From assembly GCF_963681195.1 (NCBI RefSeq), contig NZ_OY808998.1:1-64000 (forward strand): 64,000 bases of DNA. The letters are read 5' to 3'. The stretch comes from Vibrio sp. 16. Lineage in GTDB: Bacteria; Pseudomonadota; Gammaproteobacteria; Enterobacterales; Vibrionaceae. The notes beneath the pieces were generated by a model, which was not told the DNA's origin, ran no database searches, and worked only from the letters and a program-made list of their open reading frames with translations. This document shows, in pieces, positions 1 through 8,938 of this stretch (position 1 is the first letter of the stretch; each line of letters begins with the position of its first letter). The position numbers were made by a program, and so were the translations under genes.

Positions 1-44
1 GTTGTTTTGCCCTATCACACGCGTTTAAGCAGAGTCGAATTGCG

Positions 45-1085
45 ATGTGTTCTGTTGCGATGATCGGAGCCTATTGGTTTATCCAAAATCGACTGCAATC
101 GCCTCTTTCCTCAGGCACAACCATCTTAGAACTTTCGTTACTTGCATTTATACTCCCCGTTGCACTCGCGTTAGTATTCAGCCACAAAAATAACGTACTC
201 TTTTCCAAATCATTTTTGGTTTATCTCGTTACTCTTGCCTTGCTCGTCGGGTGGTGTTACCTGATTCTAGACCATTTCTCGAAAGGCGGGTTCGATAATA
301 TCAACAATACCTTCCTTTTTGTCGTGTCGAATGTCTCAAAAATTCCTTTTATATTAGTCGTTTACTCTTTGGCTATTGTATTGACATTCGCAATATGTGT
401 TGCCAGTTTAAATCGAATTATTGACGCGGTTATCTACTCCTCTGCTTTGCTCGCGTCGGTAACTTTTGTCTATTTTCATGTCCCATATATTTCGAGCATG
501 ATGTTTTCATTGTCGGGCGTGATATTACTGATATACCTGCTTTCTGCCAGTTATGAACTCGCGTTCAAAGATTTGCTCACAGACATTCCAGGGCGATTAG
601 CCTTAGAAACTGATCTGAAATATCTCGGCAGAAAATACACCATTGCCATGATTGACATTGATCACTTTAAAGCATTCAACGATACCTACGGTCATGATAC
701 GGGAGACGATGTGCTTCGCTTGGTCGCAAGCAAAATGAAGCATGTGGGCGGAGGCGCTCGGATTTATCGTTACGGTGGTGAAGAGTTTACCGTGTTGTTT
801 AAGGGGAAATGGGCGGACCAAGCACGGGATCATCTAGAAATCTTACGCGCCAGTATCGAATCCTATGAAATGGTCTTGAGAGATCAAGATACTCGACCTA
901 AAGACCATAAAGCGGGACAAAAGAAGCGTAAGGGCTCTAAAAATGGCGATGTCGTCACAATCACTATTAGTATCGGTGTTTGCGATAGCCGAGAAACGTC
1001 AGAGGTTAAAGCTGTTATGAAGTGTGCTGACGAGGCGCTATATCGAGCGAAGAAATCAGGACGCAATCAAGTGTGTTTGAGTTAA
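45..1085 (+). CDS. Membrane-bound GGDEF diguanylate cyclase (5' end uncertain)
   Basis: Probable diguanylate cyclase, making c-di-GMP from two GTP. About 180 N-terminal residues are hydrophobic, with five or six predicted membrane segments. A GGDEF domain follows, with the DIDHFKAFNDTYGHD metal/nucleotide region and the active-site loop YRYGGEEF near residue 243. The allosteric RxxD inhibitory site normally just before the GGEEF loop is absent (HVGGGARIYRYGGEEF), so product inhibition may be weak. The frame stays open upstream to the window edge, with codons that read like a cytoplasmic N-terminus (SRIA before the first Met), and there is no clear ribosome site before position 45. The true start may therefore lie outside the window. 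The sensory input is unknown. It converges on the barrel-protein gene 18 bases away. Confidence 0.88.
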   Translation: MCSVAMIGAYWFIQNRLQSPLSSGTTILELSLLAFILPVALALVFSHKNNVLFSKSFLVYLVTLALLVGWCYLILDHFSKGGFDNINNTFLFVVSNVSKIPFILVVYSLAIVLTFAICVASLNRIIDAVIYSSALLASVTFVYFHVPYISSMMFSLSGVILLIYLLSASYELAFKDLLTDIPGRLALETDLKYLGRKYTIAMIDIDHFKAFNDTYGHDTGDDVLRLVASKMKHVGGGARIYRYGGEEFTVLFKGKWADQARDHLEILRASIESYEMVLRDQDTRPKDHKAGQKKRKGSKNGDVVTITISIGVCDSRETSEVKAVMKCADEALYRAKKSGRNQVCLS

Positions 1086-1103
1086 CAGCAATGAGTGAAC
1101 GAT

Positions 1104-2093
1104 TCAGTCAACCTGATTGAAGAAAAAGACGATGCTTCCCCCTCTAAGCGCACTGCCATAGTTTAGGTTGAGCCCTATCCCAACATTATCAATAAGCTCA
1201 GTGTGGAAAGGCGGTGTCATTAACCACCCCAAAGACGCTTCATAATAGTGTGGCGTTGCCAATGGTTTACTTGTGTCTCCGCCTATTTCGATTCTTCTCA
1301 AGCTCGCATAGACAGATTGAACACTCTCACCGAGTTGACTGACGTTGTAATACACGTCTGCACCATTTGCCATGTACCACCCTTCAGGGTGTCCGACGAC
1401 TCCGTGGTTTGCTTCGCCCCAACCATAGCCGTAGAAATAGTGAAATGTTGAAGAAAAGTTCCAACTGCCCCATTCGGTAGTTTTGTGATACTTCGCTTTC
1501 ACATGTGGTTCGTAGCTTAAGGCCCATGCACTAGTGTTAAATAGCACGCCATCTAACTGAGGTTTTACGAACTCCTCTGATAGGTCGCTCCGATAATCAT
1601 GACTATTGCTAAAGTACTGTAGGTGTAAGCCAAACCCTGGAGTGAGTGTCCAATGATCATTCAGCTTGTATTGATAGCGGTAGGCGACGAATCCGCCAAC
1701 AACATATTCATCATTCACATCTTTAATGTCTACCGACGGAACCTCGAAATCCTGCTCAGAACGTATCGCTGATAGGCGTGTAAAGAGCAGATGTTTACCC
1801 GTTTCATTATCACCTGCGAGATCAAATGTGTAAGGGAGCGTAGTCGCGGCAATCTGTTGGCGGAGCTGAACGGATTCTTCTGAGCCTATGTCCTCGTTTT
1901 GCATGTTAAACCAATCGTTTGGGTCGAAGTCATGTATACCGAGTGTAAACACATCACTATCGGTAAGAACGATGGACGTTGCAAAGGCTTGTTCCAGATA
2001 GTTTCGCAACGCATCGACCTGTTCGGCATTGGCGGACATCGTCGGTATGAGGGAGCAGACTAAGGCAGTGTATGTTAAGCGCTGAGATTTCAT
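1104..2093 (-). CDS. Outer-membrane barrel protein, Omp_AT (solitary autotransporter beta-barrel) type
   Basis: Predicted exported outer-membrane protein. The ATG at 2093 gives a good signal peptide (MKSQRLTYTALVCSLIPTMSANA). An upstream in-frame TTG at 2111 would add six residues before it and has no better ribosome site, so I prefer 2093. The mature part is rich in aromatic residues and alternating short strands (YRYQYKLNDHWTLTPGFGLHLQYF and similar), as in a beta-barrel. It resembles the Vibrio family called solitary outer membrane autotransporter beta-barrel (Omp_AT), which has a barrel but no passenger. The family call is from memory of its pattern. The function is unknown. It lies between two GGDEF genes and may be read with the upstream REC-GGDEF gene, since both are on the minus strand with a gap of about 80 bases. 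Confidence 0.7.
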   Translation of the reverse strand: MKSQRLTYTALVCSLIPTMSANAEQVDALRNYLEQAFATSIVLTDSDVFTLGIHDFDPNDWFNMQNEDIGSEESVQLRQQIAATTLPYTFDLAGDNETGKHLLFTRLSAIRSEQDFEVPSVDIKDVNDEYVVGGFVAYRYQYKLNDHWTLTPGFGLHLQYFSNSHDYRSDLSEEFVKPQLDGVLFNTSAWALSYEPHVKAKYHKTTEWGSWNFSSTFHYFYGYGWGEANHGVVGHPEGWYMANGADVYYNVSQLGESVQSVYASLRRIEIGGDTSKPLATPHYYEASLGWLMTPPFHTELIDNVGIGLNLNYGSALRGGSIVFFFNQVD

Positions 2094-2172
2094 GTTAGGT
2101 AGGTTGCGCAACGACAGAAAAATTTTGAGCTAAATTAACCATCTTCATTGCATTGCGCAAGCGAGAAAACCG

Positions 2173-3141
2173 TTAATTGGCCAATTTAAAACAATTTCGC
2201 CCTGCTTGTTTGGCTTTGTATAACGCAGTGTCAACCTTTTGATACAAAGACTCGACGTTTTCTTTGCCTGAGGGCTGCAGGTGAAGTAGACCTTGTGACA
2301 CCGTCACGAGTGGTGCGGCGTCGCTAAAATCATGGATTATATTCAATGCTTTGAGTTTGTTTTGTATTCGCTCTGCGTCTTTACATAATTTATCTTTGTC
2401 GGTGTGACTGAGCAAGATCACAAACTCTTCCCCACCATAACGGCCAACAACTTCACCACTACGTACAAACAGTTCAGACAAGGCATTGGCAATCGAAACT
2501 AAGCACTTATCACCTTGGATATGACCGTAGTTGTCGTTGTAAAGTTTGAAATTGTCGACATCGAGTAAAATAATCCCGAGTGGAAGTGAGTGCCTTCCGT
2601 GAATGGCGATCATCTCTTCAAGTTTTTCATCAATAAAGCGGCGATTCTTGACCTTGGTTAGCCCATCTTCTTGTGCAAGCTTGGCAAGCTCTTCATTGGC
2701 TTTAGCGAGAGCGACAGATTTTTGCTTTAGTTCACGTCGCATGAACGCGATACGCTGCATGGCAATGAGCTTTGAGTTCAGCACAACTTTGTCTACGGGT
2801 TTAATCAGATAGTCATCCCCACCCGCTTCTATCGCTTTGGCGATCATTGTTGGTTCATCGTGACTACTCAAAAAGATAATCGGCACCCAATCTGGATGTC
2901 GTTGTCGAATTTTTTCCGATAGTTCAAAACCGTTCATGTTAGGCATCGAAACATCAAGCAGCACAAGCTCAGGCTCGAAGCTGGGGTATATCTCAAGAGC
3001 TTGGGTTCCAGAACTTGCCATCTCGACCGTGTGACCGAGTTGCTTTAATCGAATGGCTAATTGCATTCTTTCCATTTGAACGTCGTCAACGAGAAGAATT
3101 TTCATTGACGATCCAGAGGCTTGGATCATTCTATCAGTCAC
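2173..3141 (-). CDS. Response regulator with REC and GGDEF domains
   Basis: Two-domain signalling protein. The N-terminal receiver domain has the acidic pair in ILLVDDVQ, a phospho-acceptor Asp near residue 61 (LVLLDVSMP) and a conserved Lys (LIKPVD). A coiled linker (MRRELKQKSVALAKANEELAKLAQEDGLTKVKNRR) leads to a GGDEF domain with RYGGEEF near residue 234. Phosphorylation probably controls dimerisation and c-di-GMP synthesis. The inhibitory site reads RSGE rather than RxxD, so it is degenerate. Three in-frame starts exist: GTG 3141, ATG 3129 and ATG 3105 (MKILLVDD). None has a decisive ribosome site, and the domain only needs the last. No histidine kinase is adjacent, so the partner is unknown. 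Confidence 0.88.
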   Translation of the reverse strand: MTDRMIQASGSSMKILLVDDVQMERMQLAIRLKQLGHTVEMASSGTQALEIYPSFEPELVLLDVSMPNMNGFELSEKIRQRHPDWVPIIFLSSHDEPTMIAKAIEAGGDDYLIKPVDKVVLNSKLIAMQRIAFMRRELKQKSVALAKANEELAKLAQEDGLTKVKNRRFIDEKLEEMIAIHGRHSLPLGIILLDVDNFKLYNDNYGHIQGDKCLVSIANALSELFVRSGEVVGRYGGEEFVILLSHTDKDKLCKDAERIQNKLKALNIIHDFSDAAPLVTVSQGLLHLQPSGKENVESLYQKVDTALYKAKQAGRNCFKLAN

Positions 3142-3206
3142 TATCCATATTTCGCGTAGGGAATATGCAAATCATACGTCACCTCATTGAATTGAGCCAA
3201 CTATGG

Positions 3207-3234
3207 TTGACTTTTATCGACAGTTTTTTACGAT
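3207..3234 (+). promoter_or_regulatory. Candidate sigma-70 promoter for the DUF3069 gene
   Basis: TTGACT at 3207-3212 and TACGAT at 3229-3234 are separated by 16 bases, about 38 bases upstream of the ATG at 3272. Good match at the -35 element, fair at -10. Prediction from sequence only. Confidence 0.4.
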
Positions 3235-3271
3235 AGCGCCGTCACATACACACTTTTAAGAGAAAATTATA

Positions 3272-3709
3272 ATGTCTGACGTTAATCAAACAGAGCAACA
3301 AACTGTCGATCTTGCCACGGTTTCTGCAGAACTTCGCCAAGTAATTGAATTTGATGAAGTACCAGAAGCTATGCACTACATGGTAACGTCAATCCACGAA
3401 GTATCGGAAGATGCGGTAAGAGAAGCATGGAATGAGCTTCCAAAGAGTGCACAAAACGTTCTTGATAATTTTGAGCAGTTTCACGCACTGATTTCTGTGA
3501 GTCAGGCGTTCGCAGGTCTAAATGTCATGGAAGAGTTCCCAACTCTGAACCTACCGGAAGGGATGACTGAAGAACAAAAAGAAGAGTACCGAGCTCAGTT
3601 GCTTGATCAAGTTCTACACAACTGCGTTAAAGATATGGTTAAGCAAATTAAAAAAGCGCGTCGCGACCCTATTTTGAAGCGTGACTTCACGGATGTATTC
3701 GCTAAGTAA
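3272..3709 (+). CDS. DUF3069 family protein
   Basis: Small acidic soluble protein of 145 residues with no signal peptide or membrane segment. The helical, Glu-rich sequence (EDAVREAWNELPKSAQNVLDNFEQFHALISVSQAF) and the length fit the DUF3069 family, common in Vibrio and Shewanella and without a known function. The ATG follows AAGAGAAAATTATA, an acceptable ribosome site. It is a single-gene unit, with its own candidate promoter and a strong bidirectional terminator shared with modC. Confidence 0.7.
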   Translation: MSDVNQTEQQTVDLATVSAELRQVIEFDEVPEAMHYMVTSIHEVSEDAVREAWNELPKSAQNVLDNFEQFHALISVSQAFAGLNVMEEFPTLNLPEGMTEEQKEEYRAQLLDQVLHNCVKDMVKQIKKARRDPILKRDFTDVFAK

Positions 3710-3713
3710 TACG

Positions 3714-3741
3714 AAAAACGCCGCTCAACGCGGCGTTTTTT
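3714..3741. terminator. Bidirectional rho-independent terminator
   Basis: Stem AACGCCGC / GCGGCGTT with a 5-base loop, flanked by A5 on one side and T6 on the other. It can therefore end the DUF3069 transcript and the opposing mod operon. It abuts the modC stop codon. Confidence 0.85.
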
Positions 3742-4837
3742 ATGCGACAACAACGTCTTTTTGAGTCACGCTCACCCCTTTGATTTGCACATAGACGGGC
3801 ATTCCTGGCTTCAATCCCAAGTCATCCCTTGCCCATGCAGTGATTGTTGCCACCAATCGGCACTCCGGCGCTAATTTTACGCTCACCGACACACTTTGCT
3901 TATCACCGTGCCGCAAAGTCTCTATCGATTCAATCGTTGCGCTAATAATGTTCCTGATTGAAGTCTTGGTAGGCTTTTCTAACACTAAGGACACATCGTT
4001 TGATCTTACTTGCAGTCTTACGCTGTCACCGACGTGACCATCAATTTTTTGTACCCAAAGACTGACTTCAGGAGCAAGTTGAACACGTGAAAGTGCGTAG
4101 TCATGATTATGCTCAGCAATGACAGCCTGAAACAGCGAACTTTGCTCTGAAAAAGACTGCCACGGTGTCATTGCCTGCGACGCCCAAACCTGCTCTAACG
4201 TGCCGCTCGCTGCCACTTTACCTTGTTCAATGACCACCATATTCTCTGCAAGCCTAAGGACTTCATTTAGGCTATGAGATACATACAATATTGGTACGTC
4301 GACCGTGTTCGAAAGCTGCTCTAGAAACGGCAACACCTCGCGCTTTCGTGGAAGATCTAAGGAAGCCAATGGTTCATCCATCAATAATAAATCGGGTTTA
4401 GAGAGTAACGCTCTACCGATAGCCACCCGCTGCCTCTCTCCCCCAGAAAGCTGATTGGGTAAACGGTCAAGTAACGGCGTTAACGCAAGCAAAGATACGA
4501 CCGATTGAAAATAGTCATCGTCTGGGACTTTACAGCCGTATTTCAGATTACCTTTCACACTAAAATGCGGAAACAGCCTAGCCTCTTGAAAAACGTAACC
4601 GATATTGCGTCGATGAGTGGAAACGTTCAATTGTCGAGTTGAATCGTAAAGCACGTTGCCATTGATGGAGATATGGCCACTGCTGGGTTGAGCGAGTCCA
4701 GCAACAACATTGATCAGCGATGTTTTCCCCGCTCCCGAGCGACCGAAAACGGCAGTGATCCCCTTTGCGGGCAGCCTGAGGTCGATGTCAAAGTGTTGTT
4801 CGCCCAGCGTTTGTTTATATTGAATTAATATCGTCAT
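3740..4837 (-). CDS. modC: Molybdate ABC transporter ATP-binding protein ModC
   Basis: ATPase subunit of the high-affinity molybdate importer, acting on the cytoplasmic face of ModB. Visible motifs are Walker [10 protein letters not shown], the ABC signature LSGGERQR, Walker [13 protein letters not shown] and the switch His in YVSHS. The C-terminal third (about residue 235 on) is a TOBE/Mop-type molybdate-binding regulatory domain, as expected for ModC. The ATG at 4837 is preferred over GTG 4849: it starts one base after the modB stop and has AGGTGG eight to nine bases upstream, inside the modB tail. That tight junction suggests translational coupling. Last gene of the cobQ-modABC run. Confidence 0.95.
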   Translation of the reverse strand: MTILIQYKQTLGEQHFDIDLRLPAKGITAVFGRSGAGKTSLINVVAGLAQPSSGHISINGNVLYDSTRQLNVSTHRRNIGYVFQEARLFPHFSVKGNLKYGCKVPDDDYFQSVVSLLALTPLLDRLPNQLSGGERQRVAIGRALLSKPDLLLMDEPLASLDLPRKREVLPFLEQLSNTVDVPILYVSHSLNEVLRLAENMVVIEQGKVAASGTLEQVWASQAMTPWQSFSEQSSLFQAVIAEHNHDYALSRVQLAPEVSLWVQKIDGHVGDSVRLQVRSNDVSLVLEKPTKTSIRNIISATIESIETLRHGDKQSVSVSVKLAPECRLVATITAWARDDLGLKPGMPVYVQIKGVSVTQKDVVVA

Positions 4838-4838
4838 A

Positions 4839-5528
4839 CTAACGTCCACCTAAACGCTTAGAGCTAAAGCGCGCCAAGGCCTCTGAAGCAATCATTGATG
4901 CCAACGCAATCACGATGGAAATGACACACAAACGCATCGCTTCCATTTCTGATCCCGGCGTTTCAATGAAACTGTACATCGCAAGAGGGATTGTTTGCGT
5001 TTCTCCAGGAATATTGGAGACAAAGCTTATGGTCGCACCAAACTCCCCTAGGCTTCTCGCAAAGGAAAGCATCGTACCAGTGATGATGCCCGGCACTGTT
5101 AATGGCAATGTAATGGTAAAAAACACCTTTAAAGGAGACGCGCCAAGCGTTGCTGCTGCTTGTTCAAGTTTAGTATCAACATTTTCCAGACTAAGACGCA
5201 CTGAACGTACCATTAGTGGCAATGAAACAACAAGACAAGCAACGACCGCGCCTTTCCAACTGAATGAGAACGAGACACCTAGCGCGTTATAGAGCCACTG
5301 ACCCAATACGCCTTGACGCCCTAACGTGATTAACAGCAAGTAGCCAATAACAACCGGAGGTAGAACAAGGGGAAGATGGATAAAACTATCGACTAGGCTC
5401 TTGCCAACAAACTGTTTTTTGGCCAGAACCCAAGCGAAAAAAATACCGATAGGGATTAACCAAAGCACAGAGTACATGGCAACTTTTAAGCTAAGCATCA
5501 ATGCTTCAAGTTCGTAATCAGATAGCAC
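4839..5528 (-). CDS. modB: Molybdate ABC transporter permease ModB
   Basis: Inner-membrane permease of the molybdate importer, 229 residues with about five to six membrane helices. The EAA loop that contacts ModC is visible ([22 protein letters not shown]), followed by [11 protein letters not shown], typical of ModB/CysT permeases. The start is GTG at 5528. AGGAG lies six bases upstream in the 9-base gap after modA, and no other start fits as well. It is sandwiched between modA and modC with gaps of 9 and 1 bases, so one transcript is almost certain. Confidence 0.95.
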   Translation of the reverse strand: MLSDYELEALMLSLKVAMYSVLWLIPIGIFFAWVLAKKQFVGKSLVDSFIHLPLVLPPVVIGYLLLITLGRQGVLGQWLYNALGVSFSFSWKGAVVACLVVSLPLMVRSVRLSLENVDTKLEQAAATLGASPLKVFFTITLPLTVPGIITGTMLSFARSLGEFGATISFVSNIPGETQTIPLAMYSFIETPGSEMEAMRLCVISIVIALASMIASEALARFSSKRLGGR

Positions 5529-5537
5529 GCGCTGCTC

Positions 5538-6284
5538 CTATTGAAATCCATGTTTGTGCAAAATGGCTTTGGCGTCTTCGCTTTTTAAGTAACGAAGAAA
5601 CTCAGTGGATTGGGGCGTGCTACGCAACTCTATTGCGGGGTAGCTAATCGGGCTATGTAACGATGGGTCAAAGGTTGCGATTGATGTTACACCGTCACTA
5701 GAAAGCGCATCGGTATGATAGACGATACCAAGTAGTGCCTCTTGCCTTTCAACGAGCGTCAGCGCGATACGGACATTGCTTGTTGGAGCCAGGTGCCCTT
5801 TTAGGAACTCCCATTGACCTAAGTTTTCCAATGCCTGTTTTGCATAGATGCCTGCTGGGACAGCGTTGGTTTGACCAATAGCAAGGCGACTATTCCCGAG
5901 TGCGTTTCGCCAAGATTGCGTATCGCCAACCTCTAAGTGAGTGGATGAGCCCTTTGGAGCGATGACCACCAGACGATTGCTTGCAATACTTGTGACGGCG
6001 TCACTGTTTAAGCTATTGGTCTTAACGACGTAGTCCATCCATTTGTCGTTAGCGGAGATAAACACATCGCCAGGTGCCCCATTGAACAATTGACGGGCGA
6101 GCGACGAGCTTCCTCCAAAAATTAGGGTTACGTCTATATCATTATTTTTTTCAAATTGTTCGGCGATTTGTGTCAGTGCACTGGTCATGGACGATGCCGC
6201 ATAGACTCTTAGCTTGTCCGCTGCGTTTGCGCTGATACTAAAAATCGCCAATATGGCCACAGTGATGGTCGGTATAAAGTTCAT
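5538..6284 (-). CDS. modA: Molybdate-binding periplasmic protein ModA
   Basis: Periplasmic substrate-binding protein that delivers molybdate (or tungstate) to ModBC. It has a signal peptide ending around SISANA-ADKLRVYAASSM. The oxyanion-binding Ser residues are in YAASSMT and FGGSSSLARQ, followed by the usual GAPGDVFISA and a later GIVYHTDA segment. The length (248 residues) is normal for the family. It starts four bases after the cobQ stop, so it is cotranscribed with cobQ. No ModE-type operator was found near the operon start. Confidence 0.94.
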   Translation of the reverse strand: MNFIPTITVAILAIFSISANAADKLRVYAASSMTSALTQIAEQFEKNNDIDVTLIFGGSSSLARQLFNGAPGDVFISANDKWMDYVVKTNSLNSDAVTSIASNRLVVIAPKGSSTHLEVGDTQSWRNALGNSRLAIGQTNAVPAGIYAKQALENLGQWEFLKGHLAPTSNVRIALTLVERQEALLGIVYHTDALSSDGVTSIATFDPSLHSPISYPAIELRSTPQSTEFLRYLKSEDAKAILHKHGFQ

Positions 6285-6288
6285 GCAA

Positions 6289-7752
6289 TTAAAAGCCCAT
6301 TGTTGGCCATAGAGTATTTAAGTCGAGGTGCTCTTCAACCGCATCTGCAATTCGATTGATGGCGTTCTCTTGGTTTTGTTTGTGATCGATGGTTTTTACT
6401 TCTCCGATCCCCATCCATTTGGTGATGAGTGGAATCACTTCAGGTTGGTCAAACAACCCGTGGAGATACGACCCAAAGACTTGATTGCATTCGCTGATCG
6501 CTCCGTCTGGTACGCCATTCGTGAACGTGACGGGAGAATGCGTGTTCGAGGTTGTTACTCCAGCATGAATTTCGTATCCGGAAATAGGAACTGTCGCACC
6601 ATTTAACGTCAGTGTGCCCTGCATGTTGGTTAGTGTTTTGTTTTTTGCCAGTTCAGTAGAGACTGGTAAGTACCCGAGTCCGGCCGATGTGCCTGGTTCA
6701 CTTTCGATACCGTGAGGGTCACTGATACTTTCACCTAGCATTTGATAGCCGCCACAGATACCTATCAACTTGCCACCATAGCGAAGGTGGCGTTTTATAT
6801 CCGTGTCCCAACCTTGTTGACGTAAAAATTCTAAATCAGCACGCACCGCTTTTGAGCCGGGTAAAATGATCAGATCGCAGTTGCTAAGTGAATGACCCGG
6901 ACCAACAAAGTTGACGTTAACATCTGGATGACTGCGGAGTACATCAAAATCAGTATGGTTGCTAATGCGAGGCAGCACAGGAATCGCAACATTGAGTTTT
7001 GCGTGTTCACCTTTCACTTGTTCAGGGTTGATGGCATCTTCCGCCTCAAGATCAAAACCATGCAGATAAGGCAAAACGCCTAGTACAGGCTTACCTGTTT
7101 TTTCTTCCAGCCACTTTAATCCCGGCTCTAATAGAGAGAGGTCACCACGAAAGCGATTAATAACAAACCCGATAACACGCTGTTGTTCCGATTCTGATAA
7201 CAGAGCCAACGTTCCGTAAAGATGAGCAAATACGCCGCCTTTATCAATATCAGCGATAATGATCACAGGGGTGTCGGCACACTCTGCAAATCCCATGTTT
7301 GCGATATCATTTTCTCTGAGGTTCACTTCAGCTGGGCTACCCGCACCTTCAATAACTACGGTTTCAAAGTGAGATTGCAATCGTTCAAAAGACTCAAGCA
7401 CATAGGGAAGCGCGAACTGCTTGTAGCTTTGGTAGCCTATGGCATTCATATCTGCGACAGCTTTACCTTGAATGATGACTTGAGCGCCAGTATCGGTACA
7501 AGGTTTTAATAATACAGGGTTCATATCAACATGAGGTGAGATGCCTGCAGCAATGGCTTGAACATACTGAGCTCGCCCTATTTCGCCGCCGTCTGCCGTA
7601 ACAGCACTGTTTAAGGCCATATTCTGAGGCTTGAACGGGGCGACCTTCACTCCACGTCGTGCCAGTACGCGGCATAAAGCTGCCACTAGTACACTTTTGC
7701 CTGCATCGGAGGTTGTGCCCTGCACCATAAGTGCTCTGTTGGTCGACTGCAT
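6289..7752 (-). CDS. cobQ: Cobyric acid synthase CobQ/CbiP
   Basis: Glutamine- and ATP-dependent amidase that amidates side chains b, d, e and g of adenosyl-cobyrinate a,c-diamide in the B12 pathway. The N-terminal half has the dethiobiotin-synthetase-like P-loop ([13 protein letters not shown]) and PQNMALNS. The C-terminal half has a class I glutamine amidotransferase fold with the nucleophile Cys in [11 protein letters not shown] and a His in YLHGLFD. At 487 residues it is full length. It is the first gene of a run with modABC (4-base gap). Pairing a cobalamin gene with a molybdate importer is functionally odd, and no other cob genes are here. Confidence 0.95.
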   Translation of the reverse strand: MQSTNRALMVQGTTSDAGKSVLVAALCRVLARRGVKVAPFKPQNMALNSAVTADGGEIGRAQYVQAIAAGISPHVDMNPVLLKPCTDTGAQVIIQGKAVADMNAIGYQSYKQFALPYVLESFERLQSHFETVVIEGAGSPAEVNLRENDIANMGFAECADTPVIIIADIDKGGVFAHLYGTLALLSESEQQRVIGFVINRFRGDLSLLEPGLKWLEEKTGKPVLGVLPYLHGFDLEAEDAINPEQVKGEHAKLNVAIPVLPRISNHTDFDVLRSHPDVNVNFVGPGHSLSNCDLIILPGSKAVRADLEFLRQQGWDTDIKRHLRYGGKLIGICGGYQMLGESISDPHGIESEPGTSAGLGYLPVSTELAKNKTLTNMQGTLTLNGATVPISGYEIHAGVTTSNTHSPVTFTNGVPDGAISECNQVFGSYLHGLFDQPEVIPLITKWMGIGEVKTIDHKQNQENAINRIADAVEEHLDLNTLWPTMGF

Positions 7753-7909
7753 AATGTTGTTGATGATAATTATCTGATTTAAACCGTGATAATAGCGGTT
7801 TTAGAACCTAATACTCAATAATGAATCGAATATGAATGCTGCACTCAGCATCAGTTCAACCGAGTTTGTGTTTAATTACGCTATGCACCAACCATATCGA
7901 GGATTAAGC

Positions 7910-8281
7910 ATGAAAATTCAATCACCCCTAATTGCACTTACCGCTGTTGCCTTCATTGTTCCGAGCATGGTATTTGCTCATGGCGACAAAGATCAAACAA
8001 CTATCAACTACGCAGGGCCTGTAGAGACGGTTTCTTTGGATACTCTATTGGCACAGAAATCGTTCAGAGACAAAGAAGTTGTGGTCGAAGGTTTTCTTAT
8101 TCGTCAGGTAAATAAAGATGAGTTTGTGTTCAGTGATGGTCAGTCAGAGATGACGATCGAGCTTGATGACGACGTTCGGTTGAATGAATCAATCAATGAA
8201 ACGACAAAGGTCCGTTTATTTGGTGAATACGAAGGCGGTAAACACCCAGAAATTGAAGTAGAACACATTCAAATTTTGTAA
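7910..8281 (+). CDS. YgiW/YdeI-type stress-tolerance OB-fold protein (BOF)
   Basis: Small periplasmic protein of about 124 residues. The ATG at 7910 has GAGGA six bases upstream and begins a clear signal peptide (MKIQSPLIALTAVAFIVPSMVFAH). A longer frame from 7832 adds an implausible leader. The mature part (AGPVETVSLDTLLAQKSFRDKEVVVEGFLIRQVNKDEFVFSDG) matches the bacterial OB-fold (BOF) family of E. coli YgiW and YdeI, linked to resistance to peroxide, metals and cationic peptides. Divergent from cobQ. The exact ligand is unknown. Confidence 0.82.
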   Translation: MKIQSPLIALTAVAFIVPSMVFAHGDKDQTTINYAGPVETVSLDTLLAQKSFRDKEVVVEGFLIRQVNKDEFVFSDGQSEMTIELDDDVRLNESINETTKVRLFGEYEGGKHPEIEVEHIQIL

Positions 8282-8375
8282 AAGTGTTTCATTATCCGAC
8301 AATTACGTTAGTATTTGGCGTGTATATTGCTTGCAAATTGCAGAGTCAAAAAATTGATGTAAGTCGGAGACTGCT

Positions 8376-8894
8376 TTGAAAAAGTTTATCATCGCGAGCG
8401 CTATTGCATGTGCTGGCCTAACCGGAGTGGCACAAGCCAATAACTTTAATTACACCTACGGAGAGTTACGTACGTCAATTGGACCAGAGAGCACTGGTCT
8501 GGAAGTGAGTACGTTTCTTACTGAGAACTCTCACTTAATCGCTCGCGTTGATTCACAGTTTGAGGGCGATTACGACGTCGCAGGCGGCGTTGGCTTTAAT
8601 GGTCCTATCTCTCAGTTTGCTGATATTTACGGTCAACTCTTGATTCACTATGTCGATTTTCCTGATGACTCAAGTCGAGATAACCGCTCACAAACAGAAA
8701 TGAATATCGGTACGCGAATCTGGTTAACCGATCAAATTGAAGCGACTGCGAGACTGGGTCGTAACGGCAGCGCTTCAGTTTTTCACGCGGGGGTTCGCTT
8801 CCATTCTACGGAACAGCTTTCGCTATCTGCGGAAACTCGTAACAACGGCTTGTACGGACCTCAAGTGACCATGTCGGTCCGCTTCCAACTATAA
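8376..8894 (+). CDS. Small outer-membrane beta-barrel protein, function unknown
   Basis: Exported protein of 172 residues: signal peptide MKKFIIASAIACAGLTGVAQA, then alternating polar/hydrophobic strands ending VTMSVRFQL. That looks like an eight-stranded barrel with a C-terminal targeting strand. The start is TTG at 8376. GGAG at 8366-8369 lies six bases upstream and there is no competing ATG, so the rare start is well supported. No specific family is recognised. It has its own terminator, shared with the opposing fruR/cra gene. Confidence 0.72.
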   Translation: MKKFIIASAIACAGLTGVAQANNFNYTYGELRTSIGPESTGLEVSTFLTENSHLIARVDSQFEGDYDVAGGVGFNGPISQFADIYGQLLIHYVDFPDDSSRDNRSQTEMNIGTRIWLTDQIEATARLGRNGSASVFHAGVRFHSTEQLSLSAETRNNGLYGPQVTMSVRFQL

Positions 8895-8912
8895 GCACTC
8901 AATTTTGAATGC

Positions 8913-8934
8913 ACCCAGCCTCGGCTGGGTTTTA
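8913..8934. terminator. Bidirectional terminator between barrel gene and cra/fruR
   Basis: ACCCAGCC and GGCTGGGT pair around a 2-base TC centre, followed by TTTT. It lies between two convergent genes. Confidence 0.7.
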
Positions 8935-8938
8935 CTAT

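Noticed and set aside
4915..5292. 125-residue plus-strand reading frame
   Set aside because: It lies fully inside modB on the opposite strand, has no ribosome site and no recognisable domain.
7760..7778. Fur-box-like sequence upstream of cobQ (GATAATTATC core)
   Set aside because: Only the short core is palindromic and about 12 of 19 consensus bases match, within an A-T rich promoter.
7753..7909. Possible cobalamin riboswitch before cobQ
   Set aside because: The region is too short and lacks the B12 box and paired elements.
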